DNA of 64,000 bases. Origin: Halocaridina rubra (lineage: Eukaryota > Arthropoda > Malacostraca > Decapoda > Atyidae). Positions 14,705 through 28,695 of the stretch are shown here, one piece after another. The DNA is taken from positions 12,501 through 76,500 of the forward strand of contig JAXCGZ010007681.1 of assembly GCA_037179515.1 (NCBI GenBank), in the 5' to 3' direction. Each line of letters begins with the position of its first letter. Position 1 is the first letter of the stretch. The position numbers and the translations under genes are program-made. The notes beneath the pieces were generated by a model that ran no database searches, was not told where the DNA came from, and saw nothing but the letters and a program-made list of their open reading frames with translations.

Positions 14705-15003
14705 CATGGCACCAGGCGCCCGTTGCGATACTACAGCTGAAGGGTCTTATGAACTTAAATAGGACTGTCCAGGACAGTTTGACTTGAAGTCTTAGTTCAG
14801 TTACCGTTCTCTGTCTATGCCTACATCAACACCGAATATTCTTGGATATTCGTTACACATTTTTTATTTTTATTCACATCTGACAAGACGTAACACTGCC
14901 CATCTCTGTATCTCTTTACTTTATGTTTCCTTCGTGCCCAGGCCCGATGAGGGTAGATTTATTTTTTCCCCCGTCCTGGTGTCACAATCATTAAAAAGAA
15001 TGC
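14705..15003 (+). mobile_element. LINE 3' end, LINE E-like tail
   Basis: CCGTTGCGATACTACAGCTG, AGGACTGTCCAGGACAG and CGAATATTCTTGGATATTCG match the minus strand of 61,612-61,852 block by block. The end has GTGCCCAGGCCCGATGAGGG, then TGTCACAATCATTAAAAA, like the LINE E terminus. The coding part is absent. Confidence 0.7.
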
Positions 15004-15057
15004 AATGACTGGGACATACACTGAAATTGAATAACACATTATTCAATATGAAGAGGG

Positions 15058-15235
15058 GTCACGACTGCTGAGTGACAAGTGTGCTCGACTCCGGAGTTAG
15101 GCTCGCGATCGAGACCACCGTGGGACACTAAGAATGGCGTCCAGTCTTACTTCCCCAGCCAGGTTTCTCAAGGATCAATTGTTGGATTGATCTCACAGAC
15201 AATATGAAAGGCCAACCTGGGAGTGGAAATGTAAA
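15058..15235 (+). mobile_element. tRNA-derived SINE family 5
   Basis: Head ACGACTGCTGAGTGACAAG with B box GCGATCGAGACC. The body has TTACTTCCCCAGCCAGGTTT. A related copy is at 45,955. Confidence 0.65.
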
Positions 15236-16315
<1,080 letters not shown>

Positions 16316-16567
16316 ATGTATTTGGACGAAATACATGGGAATTTTTTGTTGTAAATTCAAAACGTAATCCAGTAAGAATAATAATTTAATAATTAATAAT
16401 TTAAACTTTTCCGAAATTATTACACCACAAAATTTTACATTAGAGCAAGTGTGATCACTTTCTTCACCTTTGCCTTACACAAGAAATGCTATAATGTATA
16501 TCATTAAGACTTCTGCCAAATTTATTAAACAATACTTTATCTGCTGTTTTATTTGGCACTATTAAGA

Positions 16568-16682
16568 GTCATTATGGGCGTGAACAAAGAAAGGTTGGTG
16601 GTAGAGAATCGATCACCGGTGAGCTATGGTCTGTCACTTCCCGAGTTGCGTGCTCTGGCCAATGAGCTACCGCAGTCCCCTT
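16568..16682 (-). mobile_element. SINE family V, copy 1
   Basis: The minus strand reads GGGGACTGCGGTAGCTCATT (A box GTAGCTCATTGG), GGAAGTGACAGACCATAG and B box GGTGATCGATTC. It is the best-preserved tRNA head of this family. Related copies are at 22,625, 23,195, 33,478, 35,108, 35,660 and 63,715. Confidence 0.75.
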
Positions 16683-16824
16683 CATTAGAGCCGTTTTGAT
16701 TCTCTAATGTTGCCAGAAGTGCTGGAAATAACTTGTTTTATTTTTGCTGGGAAAGGTTTTTTATTTTGAATTTTTGTGTCTTGCTATACTGTGGCATTAA
16801 CAGCACTCCGTCCGGTCTTTCATT

Positions 16825-16915
16825 GACCGCAATCCCTCTTGTAAGGAAGGTGGACGAGTCAAAGCATACACATTCACACAAACCAAATATACCTTGATGA
16901 CTCCTTTAGATTTTT
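16825..16915 (-). mobile_element. LINE C 3'-tail fragment
   Basis: CCCTCTTGTAAGGAAGGTGG, then ACGAGTCAAAGCATACACA on plus is the complement of the LINE C tail motif. Confidence 0.6.
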
Positions 16916-16994
16916 TGAGTTCATTTAAGTCGAAAACGTCCAACAAAGATGCGCACTGTTAAAGTCCTCTCACACTTCCTAACAAAAACTCTCG

Positions 16995-18549
16995 GGGCCT
17001 GTTCACACAGGGCATTTTTAACCGCGCGGTTGGAAAAGCGCTGACGCATTTTCAAAGTTTGCTTATGAAATTGTTCACACATAACCTCAGCGGTTTGGAA
17101 ACTACCACGGTGACACGATCCCCCTTGCATACGTGCGGTTGGTAGGCATGTCAAAATACATACAAATGAATGTCATTGTTCACACAGAGCGGTGAAACGC
17201 ATGTTTTGAGGACAGCAGGCGCCATCATTGGCTGTAAGCCAGACAATGAGAGAAGAGACTGTTACCCTGGCAACCCTGGCTGCCACGTGGACTGATCCCC
17301 ATAATGAGTCATGCACACACCATTGCATTGCTGGCCGTTGTTAGATGCCATTAACACGAAGAAAAAAAGTGGAGTAGTGGCTGCCACAGTCCAAAGTGCT
17401 TCGTGTGAATGATTACAGTGCGAAACACGGCGGTGACTGACGCAGTTGAAAACGCTGTGTCGCATTTTCAATGCTTGTTTATGGAATCACATACACGTAA
17501 CCGCGGTGTTTTGGAAACCTCCGCAGGGGCGAGACCCTCCTCGAATACGAGCGGTTGACAGCCATTTCGAGATACATACAGATGACTGTCATCGTTCACA
17601 CAGAGCAGTGAAATGCGCGTTTTGAGGACAGCAGGTGCCATCATTGGCTGTATGCCAGCCAATGAGAAAAGATATTTTGTATTACCATGGCAACCCTGGC
17701 TGCCACGTTGACTGATCCCCATAATAACTCACACACACTATTGCATCACTGGCCGCAGTATGGAGAGGGATTAATTTGATAAGGATTAATTCACAAGTTA
17801 AATTGAGAAATGCACATCAAATGTCATGATTAAAAAGACAGAACAGTTAAGAAAAAGTGTTGGGAAGAAATTGCTGATCTTTTCTGTAAATGTGAAAGTA
17901 AAACAAAACGTAGGTAAGTTAACAGAAGAACACTTTATTAAGTATGTTTGTTTGTATATCAACAATAGTTATACAAAAGCATTATATCCTGAAACTCACC
18001 TTTACCTTTATTTACATTATAATTGCATATTTACATCAAGCACAGATTTCTATTAACATGAAAAAAAAAATGGATATACTGCGGTGGCCGCTGTGGTCCA
18101 AAACGCCCTAAGGGCCTGTTCGCACAGGGTGTTTTTAAACTTGGCAGCCACTGCCGTGCTTAACACTATACTCATTCACACGAAGCGATTTGGACTGCGG
18201 CGACCACAGCGATGCATTGGTGTGTGTGTGACTCATTATAGGGATCAGTAAACGTGGCGGCCATGGTTGCCATGATAATGCAAAGTCTCTTTTCTCATTG
18301 GCTGGCATACAGCCAATGATGGCGCCTCCAGTCCTCAAAACGTGCGTTTCACCGCTCTGTGTGAATGATGACATTCATTTGTATGTATCTCGACACGCCT
18401 GCCAACCGCGCGTATGCAAGGGGGATCTCGCCATCGCAGCGGTTTGGAAACCGCCACGGTTACATGTGAACAATTCCATAAACGAACATTGAAAATGTGA
18501 CAGTGCGTTTCCAAAAGTGCAGTTCAAAATGCCATGTGTGAACAGGCTC
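16995..18549. mobile_element. 1.55-kb composite fold-back element (family FB3)
   Basis: The left end GGGCCTGTTCACACAGGGCA matches the inverted right end, TGCCATGTGTGAACAGGC. The left half holds two direct copies (about 420 bp apart) of a unit with GGTTTGGAAAC, TTCACACAGAGC, GTTTTGAGGACAGCAGG, CATCATTGGCTGTA and TGATCCCCATAATGA. The same unit is inverted at 18,080-18,549. A unique AT-rich spacer (17,760-18,060) separates them. No transposase. The short frames across it are mirror artefacts. Confidence 0.85.
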
Positions 18550-18679
18550 TTATTTTCAAAGTGAAGATTCATATAAAACCAAAAATATTCAAGGTAATAT
18601 TATTCAAAGTTAAAATGAAAATAATCAAATCATTTCCTCTAGATATAAACTATCAATGTTTTTAAATAGATGGTATTAA

Positions 18680-18745
18680 TTTACCTTGTAAGGAAGAGGG
18701 GACCGAGTTAAAGCAAACACTCATTCACCTCTATTTCTACCCTTT
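18680..18745 (-). mobile_element. LINE C 3'-tail fragment
   Basis: TACCTTGTAAGGAAGAGG, then GACCGAGTTAAAGCAAACA on plus parallels the fragment at 16,825. Confidence 0.5.
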
Positions 18746-19221
18746 ACAGAACAAGTTTATTGGATGAGTCACGATTTATTTTTTCTGCTGAACACTGATT
18801 GTTATATATAAACTCATTTTTTACATCAACCCATTTAAAATATAAAATACCAAGAAACAGTCACGTCAAAAAAAAAATTACATCAGAATATTAAATCAAA
18901 TAACAAACAGGTTAATGGGATGGAGACGGCTAAACAGGCAAGAAATCTATGTACAAAAAAAAAAAGGCGGAATTTTAGTACCTCTAAGTCTAGTAAATAG
19001 GTAAGATAAAATAGAAAAATTATTAATGTTGTAACCTCATTAAAAGTTGGCCAAGAATACCATTAACGTAAATTTGGTTTTATTTATTTACCTACGACAC
19101 TGCCTCACATATAAAGAGTATTTTGGCTCTCCTCGGCCTCAGAGGTACCTCGAGGGCACGAGACAGACAAAACAAAATCAGCCAATTTAAGCTTTCTCAA
19201 TAGTAATAATTATATGGATTA
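18746..19221. other. No gene seen
   Basis: AT-rich. Nothing recognised. Confidence 0.5.
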
Positions 19222-19880
<659 letters not shown>

Positions 19881-19887
19881 ATATGCA

Positions 19888-20944
<1,057 letters not shown>

Positions 20945-21187
20945 ACATTAATACCTCTTGACTTCGAGACTTGAACCTTGGTCCTGTGCAACAGAGCTCC
21001 GTAGATGAGTGAGCATTACCACAAACATTATAAAAGAGGAAGAGGTGAAACATTATCAAAAGTCTCAGAATTACATACGAACAATTAAACCTCTTCATTC
21101 CATGGTTGACATATTCTCCAAACCCTACAGATCCAGATCAGAAACTTTTAAACATTTAGATCTTTATGGAACACTTATATCACTTTG

Positions 21188-21403
21188 TTAAGGGGGGTTT
21201 ACACGGTCAAACGGTTCGTCGAACGCGGTTCGACAGACAAGTGTTTGAAGTGATGTTCGAACGTGTGAACGGGGTATTTGGTTGTCAAACACGTTCCGTG
21301 TTCGACAACCAAATACCCCCTTCACACGTTCGAACATCACTTCAAACACTTGTCTGTCGAACCGCGTTCGACGAACTGTTTGACCGTGTAAATCCCCTTT
21401 TAA
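21188..21403. mobile_element. Perfect-hairpin MITE (family FB1), copy 2
   Basis: TTAA at both borders (21,188-21,191 and 21,400-21,403) flanks GGGGGGTTTACACGGTCAAA and its complement. The loop GTTCC is the complement of copy 1's GGAAC, so this copy sits in the opposite orientation. It is almost identical to 8,504-8,718. Confidence 0.92.
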
Positions 21404-21645
21404 GGCTTTCCTGTATTAAGAATCATTTGGCACTGTATCAAAAGGCACTTGGGCACGGCTTAGTCTCACTTTCCAATTTCCCCACTGTTGAAAATGTTAT
21501 GACATAGTCAATATATTTGAACATTGTGATTTAAAAAGATTTCACGGTGTCGTATTATCCTAATTAGCACGAAACACAAGACAACACTTGGATTATCGAC
21601 TGCCAATGATCACTATTAACACGACTGTCAACATTATTTATACCC

Positions 21646-22035
<390 letters not shown>

Positions 22036-22199
22036 CAAACATTCATATATAAATATACAAAAGAGTCAATCCACCTTGTTAGGGGTGCCATAAGAGAGCA
22101 CGCATCAGTCCACCAGAGTACCCACTCACACCCTCCCTCACATCTTAGCTCCTTGGGGATAAGAGGTCACCACAATTAAAATTCTTTTTTCATCTTTCG

Positions 22200-24284
22200 C
22201 TAAGATAGTGGATAATGATTCATTTCATAAGCAGTGCCAAGTGAGAAGATGAAGTCAGCAAATGCGGCTAGAAATGCACCGGCATAAAGTACACTCCTCG
22301 ATGTCGTATTATCTCGAGTCAGATTATGAACATTGGTTGAAGATAAGAAGAGTTTCATGACATTTAACACGATGACCTGGGAAACAGACAATATAAATGA
22401 TGCTGTATATTAATAGGATAACTTTTGACTGTAAAGATGCAGACTCAATTTATTAAGAAAGATACTTAAATGAACCTTACTAACCTAACCATTTTAATAC
22501 AGAAAGGGCGACACACTTTTTTTCCTTTGCGGTTTCTATCCAAGTTGATTACTATATTTCATAATATACCGTCATTCTTATTGCGATTCAAGTTAGCATT
22601 TTATATGTCACTAATAATTTCCATTATAGTGGTATAGACAGACAGCTTGGAGCCGGGGTATTAAGGTTGGATGTCCTCCCTAACGCTTCGCAATAGGCTC
22701 GATTGGGACTCTGTCACCTCCAAAGTCGAGTATTCTGACCACTATGCTACTGCTATCCCCAGACACTCACATTAGGCCGCTTTCACACCAAAGTGACACG
22801 TAGCACGTGGCACGCCAGTTGAAAACGAACATCCGGAAACATATGAAACTTTTCACACAGAAGTGGCGTGACACGTCCCATGTGCCACGTGCGACTTGCG
22901 TGGCACATGGAACGTGTCACGTCACTGGTGTGATAGGTTTCATACATTCCCGGATGTTATGTTATACAATTACTCACTAGTTTCTCTTCTCCGTCTCTTT
23001 GTAGTAAGGAGATCATTAAACTCATAGCCATCAGAAAGAGCTCTCCAGCGAGTATGGCAAACTTTCCCGCAAAGTTGATAATGGGTTCTATTCTTACACT
23101 CTGTTGCAGAGCAAAAGATACCATGGTCTGAAAAAAACCATTAAAGTCAATGGTCTGATTCACCAACATCGTTACTTGACCTTTTTTTTACGTCTTATGT
23201 GTCACTGTTTAATCCCCATTATGGGGAGGGTGGACACAGACAGACTGAAGCTAGGGGATTAAAACTAAGTCGCGGGTCTGTCATCTCCCGAGTTGAGTAT
23301 TCCACTTCTACCTCTTTTTATTAACGTTGCTCATTTGTAAAAAAAATAAAAAATTATATTTATTCCAGACATTAGGTCTGGGTAAAATTCATAAAAAAAT
23401 GTTTCATTAGTGACGAGTAGCTACATATTGTTTAATTGGAAGCGCATTAACAAAAACGCTGAGCTTAGAAATAAAGCTATTTTTCTGTATTATATTTATA
23501 TTCTGATATAAACAGCATTATATTCTTGGTTTAAAGTTGTTTTATATGCATTTATGTAAAAAAAACATTCCAATATATATCAAAATAACTTGTATAAGAT
23601 ATATGTAAGTACTATTATACATTACAAAAAAAGACACACAGTTTCATAGCAGTAATTAAGTTATAAAAATAAATAATGACCCTTCCTAGCTCATCTGAAA
23701 AGCACCATGTTTACAGGCTAAAGGTTCTATATTTTAGTCCCAAGGAAGGTCTGTAAATGATCTCTTTGTCAGAACCTCCTTTAAGATGCACGAGGTAAAA
23801 TGCAGCGATTTCCATCACTAGGGAGCTCACTCCTAACTTAGCGGAATATATTGTGATAATAGCGGAATAGTATTTTCAGAAGCATAAACATGTTATGAAA
23901 AGCAAGCTGTGCTTCAGTAATAATGAACCTTTATTTCCATTATACAATGGATATTCGTCAGCCGTGGCAAGCCCCAACCCCCAACTGTGGTGCCCAGCCA
24001 CAGCAGTAACCTGCCAGTAAACAGCTTAAACTCTCGGTCTTGGACGGGAACCGATTTCTCGACATTGCAAATGCGAAGCCAGCGCATTACCACTGTACTA
24101 GCCAGAGGTATAGTAAGGATAATAATTCTTTTTTAGAACATTGTCCATAACGTTAATAGATAATAAATACGCTTTTCCTCAACAATACTTAATTTCATTA
24201 CTCACAGATTCAACGGCTTTGGATAATATTGAGAGGGTGTACATCGTGACCATCTTGTATATCGAATATTTTACTAAGGAACAG
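22200..24284 (-). CDS. Spliced gene, last three exons: unrecognised multi-pass membrane protein (5' end not found)
   Basis: Exons on minus are 24,284-24,206 (79 nt), 23,127-22,978 (150 nt) and 22,376-22,200 (177 nt with TAG stop). The acceptors are TTGTTTCCTTCTGGCAG, ATGGTTTTTTTCAG and TTGTCTGTTTCCCAG. The donors of the first two are both GTGAGTAAT. The frame runs through: 26 residues, then 50, then 58, with phase-0 introns between them. The upstream intron is phase 2, so more exons lie upstream, possibly beyond the LINE at 24.7-28.6 kb. Hydrophobic helices are visible at FAGKFAILAGELFLMAMSL and VLYAGAFLAAFADFIFSL, and probably near YKMVTMYTLSIL. The pattern VR(I)...IxxxGxF...G before the first helix weakly recalls the C-terminal part of choline-transporter-like (SLC44) proteins, but I cannot defend that assignment. 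Introns hold SINEs and an FB2 fragment that ends about 14 nt from the exon-2 donor. Confidence 0.72.
22625..22762 (-). mobile_element. SINE family V, in intron
   Basis: The minus strand starts GGGGATAGCAGTAGCATAGT (A box TAGCATAGTGG), then ACTCGACTTTGGAGGTGACA and GACATCCAACCTTAATACCC. The B box is decayed. Confidence 0.75.
22774..22957. mobile_element. FB2 fold-back MITE, right end truncated
   Basis: AGGCCGCTTTCACACCAAAG, CACGCCAGTTGAAAACGAAC and GAAGTGGCGTGACACGTCCC match the left half of 5,321-5,788. The right TIR is missing; the sequence stops just before the splice donor at 22,977. Confidence 0.85.
23195..23312 (-). mobile_element. SINE family V, truncated, in intron
   Basis: Plus strand: AATCCCCATTATGGGGAGGG, TGGACACAGACAGACTGAAG and TCTGTCATCTCCCGAGTTGA. 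The tRNA head is truncated. Confidence 0.7.
23313..23954. other. Intron sequence, nothing else seen
   Basis: AT-rich sequence inside the second-last intron of the gene on minus. No exon pattern found. Confidence 0.5.
23955..24106 (-). mobile_element. SINE family 4, in intron
   Basis: The minus strand starts GGCTAGTACAGTGGTAATGC (A box). It has the B-box-like ATCGGTTCCCGTCC, then GAGAGTTTAAGCTGTTTACT and CACCACAGTTGGGGGTTGGG. It is a diverged copy of 34,843-35,064. Confidence 0.8.
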
Positions 24285-24419
24285 CTGCCAGAAGGAAACA
24301 AAAATATAACATAAATATGCATAGTAAGCGGATTGTAATAAAGAGTCAAATTCCATACAATAAAAGTTTAAATCATTCTTCCACATGTACGATTTCTAGT
24401 AGGTAATCTAAATTTTCAT

Positions 24420-24421
<2 letters not shown>

Positions 24422-24471
<50 letters not shown>
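24422..24471. repeat. (TG)n microsatellite
   Basis: Abuts the 3' end of a LINE A fragment. Confidence 0.97.
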
Positions 24472-24589
24472 TTACCTAATTGTGATTACCTAATTGTGTT
24501 TACGGGAAAGAGCCCAAAGCTCGTATCTTCCCGTCTCCTCATCGGTTCCATTTTATACTTAGTGATACCTATCATACCTGTCCTTAAAA

Positions 24590-24592
<3 letters not shown>
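24472..24592 (-). mobile_element. LINE A 3' fragment, (TG)n on both sides
   Basis: The plus strand reads ATTACCTAATTGTG twice, then TTTACGGGAAAGAGCCCAAA, up to CTGTCCTTAAAACTATG. It is about 120 bp of LINE A 3' end. Both ends run straight into (TG)n. Confidence 0.92.

Positions 24593-24678
<86 letters not shown>
24593..24678. repeat. (TG)n microsatellite
   Basis: About 42 TG units between two LINE A 3' ends. Confidence 0.97.
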
Positions 24679-24680
<2 letters not shown>

Positions 24681-24809
24681 AGATTACCTAATTGTGATTA
24701 CTTAATTGTGTTTACGGGAAAGAGCCCAAAGCTCGTATCTTCCCGTCTCCTCATCGGTTCCATTTTATACTTAGTGATACTTATCATACCTGTCCTTAAA
24801 ACTATGGAT

Positions 24810-27594
24810 TCAGATAGCATTAACTACCTCCTCGCTTAGCCAATTCCAATTATCAACTACTCTTACACTGAAAAAGTATTTCCTTACATCCTGCAAAGAA
24901 ATTTTCTTACGAACCTTCAAACTATGACCTCTAGTTCTAGAGCCAGCCATATCAAAATATCGATCCCTATCCACTCTATCATAACCATGAAGGAATTTAA
25001 AGACTGTCACCATATCCCCCCTCACTCTTCTAGCTTCGAGTGATGGTAGGTCTAATTCCCTCAGCCTCTCATCATAACTGAGATCGCGTATTTCTGGCAC
25101 CAGCTTCGTGGCATGTCTTTGAACTTTTTCAAGCTTAGATATGTGCTTTTTCAAGTGAGGATTCCAAAAGGGGGCTGCATATTCGAGTTTTGGCCTCACA
25201 TAGGTTACATAAATATTTCTGAACATTTCCTTGTCCATGTGCCTGAAGGCTACCCTTACATTTGATAAGAATGCATATGCTGCCCTTACTACGCCATTTA
25301 TATGTATTTCTGGAGACAAATCTGCCAGTATGTTTACTCCTAGATCTCTCTCATATTCTGTCTCTTGAAGTTGTACTCCAGCCACCGAGTAGTCAAGCTT
25401 GGGCCTTCTTGCACTTGTACCCATTCTCATTACCTTACACTTTGAAGTATTGAATTTCATTAGCCACTTTTCTGACCACTCATGTAGATTATTTAGATCC
25501 TCCTGAAGTTCTCTACCATTGTTCTCGTTTTTTACTTTCTTCACAATCTTTGCATCATCTGCAAACATATTCATGAATGAATTTACAGACTCTGGTAGGT
25601 CATTTACATATACAAGGAACAAAAGTGGCCCTAAAACTGAACCCTGTGAAACTCCACTACTAACTCTTCTCCATTCAGACACTGAGTGTCTTACTCTAAC
25701 CCTCTGTTCCCTTCCTTCTAAGTAAGTTTTTATCCATTCCAAAACATTTCCACCTATTCTAGCCACAGATTGCAGCTTCCTAATAAGTCTCCCATGTGGA
25801 ACAGTGTCAAACGCTTTCTGGAAGTCTAGGAATATGCAATCTGCCTAACCCTCTCTTTCCTGTAAGATTTGGCTTACCTCACCATAAAATTCTAATAAGT
25901 TTGTTACTGTTGATCTACCTTCTCTGAAGCCATGTTGCCTCACTGACAAAAAGTTGAAGGATTCCAAGTGAAGAGAGATATGTTTCCTTAGTAGTTTCTC
26001 CATAACTTTGCAAACTATGCTGGTCAAGGAAACTGGTCAATAGTTCAGAGCCGTATCCCTCCATCCCTTTTTGAAGATAGGTATCACATTTGCTTGTTTC
26101 CAGCATCTTGGAATCTCCCCCGACTCCAGTGACTCCTTAAATATGATACTTAGTGCCACTGATATTGTGTTTGCGCATTTTTTAAGCACATGAGGCGATA
26201 TGTCATCAGGACCTGTAGCTTTATGAACATCTAAATCCATCAGCGCTTTGCATACCTCTGTGGCTGTAAGGTTGATGTTCTCTAATACCGGCCCTTGAGC
26301 TTCTATCACTGCAATCTGAGGGGGTGGGGTATTTTTTACTGTAAATACTGACTGAAACTCCTTGTTCAGTTCTTTGCAGATCTCTTCATCCGTCTCAGTG
26401 ATGCTTCCATCCGCTCTCTTTAGCTTAAAACCTGTTCTTTTACCTTCAGTTTTCCTCTGATAAAGCTGTGGAAAAGCTTGGGATTTTCTTTAGCCTTCCT
26501 GGTGATGTCCCTCTCATAGTCTCTCTCTGCCTCTCTCCTTTTACTTAGGTAGTCATTTCTTGCTCTTTTGTAGGTTTGCCAGGCATTTATGTTTTTTCTC
26601 CTCCTATACCTTTCCCAGCATTTGTCTCTCCACTCCTTAGCTCTTTTACACCCATTATCGAACCATTTCTCTCTGGCATGAATTACACCTACTTTGGTGA
26701 CAGGTATGCAGCAATCTACTATCTTCCCATATTTCTCACAAAAGATGTCATACATTTCTTGTACAGATTTGTTGTAAAATAAGGTTCTCCAGTCAATAAC
26801 TGCAAAAAGCTCATTCATTTCGATGTAATCTCCTTTCGGATAGTACCTCCTCATGTCCTCAGTGCCTCTACTCTCAGGAAGAATATCTTCAATGATATAC
26901 TCCATCAACAACACACAGTGGTCACTCTTCCCAATTGGTGGTTCATACTCAATTTTTTCAATATCCAACACATTATCTGTGAACACTAGATCAAGTAGTG
27001 ATGGCTCATCCCCACCCCTGGCCCTTGTTGGTTCCATTACATGTTGGTGTAGGAAATTCCCTTGTACGCAATCTAGGAATCTTGCCCCGAATGAGTCCTC
27101 ACCACTGTGTGGGTCAAGATTTATCCAATCTATCTCTTTATGATTAAAGTCTCCCATAATCAAACTCCTACATTTTTTTTTTCCCGTGCCATGTTAACAA
27201 CTGAGTTTATGACTTCAATAGTACCTATATGACTTTCCTCATAAACTTCAAGCCTATTTTGGTTCCTTGGTGGGTTGTATACAACAGTTATTATAATGCT
27301 CTCTGACCCAGTATTTATGCGAACAACAAGAAATTCCTTGAACTCACTTTCTATGGCCAAGTTTATTTCTTCAACTTGACTCCTTTCACTTATGAGCAGT
27401 GCTATCCCTCCACCAGTCCTCTCAGATCTTTCAACCCTTAGTATTCTGAAACCCTTAGGAAAAACTGTGACACTGTTTATGTCCTCACTCAACTTAGTCT
27501 CTGTAATTGCTACTATATCTGCCTTACTGTTGTGAATCCTATCTTTTAATTCTACTGCCTTACCAGCTAATCCATAAGCATTTGTGTATAACAA
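24810..27594 (-). pseudogene. LINE A ORF2: APE endonuclease and reverse transcriptase, disrupted
   Basis: Endonuclease: NAYGLAGKAVELKDRI, ADIVAITETKL, GGGIALLIS, VVYNPPRN, MGDFNHKEIDW and IGKSDHCVL. RT: KATGPDDISPHVLKK, VIPIFKKG, RQHGFREGRSTVTNLLEF, FLDFQKAFDTVPHGRL (about 25,845-25,785), [20 protein letters not shown], the catalytic-box sequence FADDAKIV and TSKCKVMRMG. The C-terminus has YVRPKLEYAAPFWNPHLKK and VVDNWNWLSEEVVN. Breaks: a frameshift at an A-run near 27,175 (minus), another near 26,425, a stop replacing Arg near 26,037 (CGA to TGA) and a stop replacing Trp near 25,843. It cannot make full-length protein as assembled. Confidence 0.9.
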
Positions 27595-27596
27595 TC

Positions 27597-28612
27597 TTAA
27601 TGAGGCCCCATCCCCTGATCTTCTGTCATTATCTTCTTTATCTCCCCTTTGTCTGGAAGAAGCCTGTAACGAAAATTTTTCTTCTGTTCTTCATTTCTTT
27701 CATCATTTAACCTTCTTGCCTCTTGCAACAAGTTTTTGATCTTTCCCATCTCTTCCTGTGTTCTGTATCGTCTAATGAACACTTCTTTGAATTCTTGAAG
27801 GTCTTTTAGACTTTTTTTTCTCTACAATATTTCCCTACATGTTTCCCCTCTCTCAAAGGTTACTTTTGTTGGTCTCGGCTTTCCTTCCCTCGAATATTTT
27901 CTAGTTGGTGTATGTTTACAATATCCTCAGGACCACTAACTACTCCAAGCTTTCTTATCAGGTCTACAACCCAAGCCTTATTTTCTTCAAGTCTCCCCTG
28001 CCATGTTGGCTCCTGGGATTCGCTTATGCCTGAGATTACCACTGTCTTCTCCCTATCAAGTGCCTGTCTGATGAGTGGGTTTGCCCTTTCCATCACAACG
28101 TCTTTCAATTTTTTGATTACTGTCTCTTTATAGTCAACTGTTTGTATGTTTTCCAGTGCCACCACCTTTACAGCCTCTTTTACTGCCACATTCCCCTTTA
28201 GTGCATCAGCAAAGGAAGTTTTCATGGCATCGTTTTCCATATTCAGCTCCTGGAACTCTTTTCTGAACTGTTCAATGTTTTCCTTAATCTGGACATTCCA
28301 AGCAGCAATCTCGTCTCTCTCAGAAGAAAGCAGTGAACTAACATCTAATTCCTTTAGGTTGTCATTCAGCTGTTTGTTTTTATCTTCTTGTTTAGAAATT
28401 CTAGATTCTAGTTGACTCTTTTCCCCTTCCAGCTTCTTTATTCTTTTTTCTAGTTCCTTTCTCTCCTGCCCTTGTGCTTTATTTGCTTCCTCCAAAAATC
28501 TTATTTGCTCTCTGAGTGTTTCATTCTCTTTCATTTCTCCATCCATATTCCGAATTTTATCATCAAAGCTTATAACCATTGCCTCTAAATTCTTGATTTT
28601 CTGTTTAAGTCT

Positions 28613-28615
<3 letters not shown>
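27597..28615 (-). pseudogene. LINE A ORF1: coiled-coil RNA-binding-type protein, 5'-truncated
   Basis: On minus the frame comes out of (CA)n as HTHTHT and then RRLKQKIKNLEAM. A long heptad-rich coiled coil follows (LREQIRFLEEANKAQGQERK, KRIKKLEGEKSQLESRISKQ) and then a basic C-terminal half with KTVVISGISESQEP. This layout matches ORF1 of L2/CR1-group LINEs, where the protein trimerises and binds the element RNA (family knowledge). The frame breaks after about 27,860; the last part resumes at 27,782 as MFIRRYRTQEEMGKIKNLLQ and stops at 27,597, just before ORF2. Confidence 0.75.

Positions 28616-28693
<78 letters not shown>
28616..28693. repeat. (TG)n microsatellite
   Basis: Abuts the 5' end of LINE A. 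Confidence 0.97.

Positions 28694-28695
<2 letters not shown>

Larger units (their letters stand above)
24677..28615 (-). mobile_element. LINE A, L2/CR1-like non-LTR retrotransposon, longest copy
   Basis: About 3.9 kb on minus: ORF1 (coiled coil), ORF2 (endonuclease plus reverse transcriptase), a short 3' UTR and two 14-bp tail repeats (CACAATTAGGTAAT type). It is bracketed by (TG)n at 24,593-24,678 and 28,616-28,693, that is, (CA)n on the element's sense strand. ORF1 is cut by the microsatellite, so the copy is probably 5'-truncated. There is no poly-A tail, as in L2/CR1-type elements. Confidence 0.9.

Noticed and set aside
15108..15130. Specific promoter, TATA or regulatory calls in AT-rich DNA
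   Set aside because: TATA-like words are everywhere because of the (TA)n tracts, so none can be supported as a promoter.
21166..21507. 113-aa frame shared with 8,558-8,788
   Set aside because: The sharing comes from two copies of the FB1 hairpin MITE, and both strands give the same peptide.
24472..28615. LTR retrotransposon or host gene for the LINE A frames
   Set aside because: There are no LTRs, gag zinc knuckles, protease or integrase. The endonuclease-RT order with a repeat tail is that of a non-LTR element.
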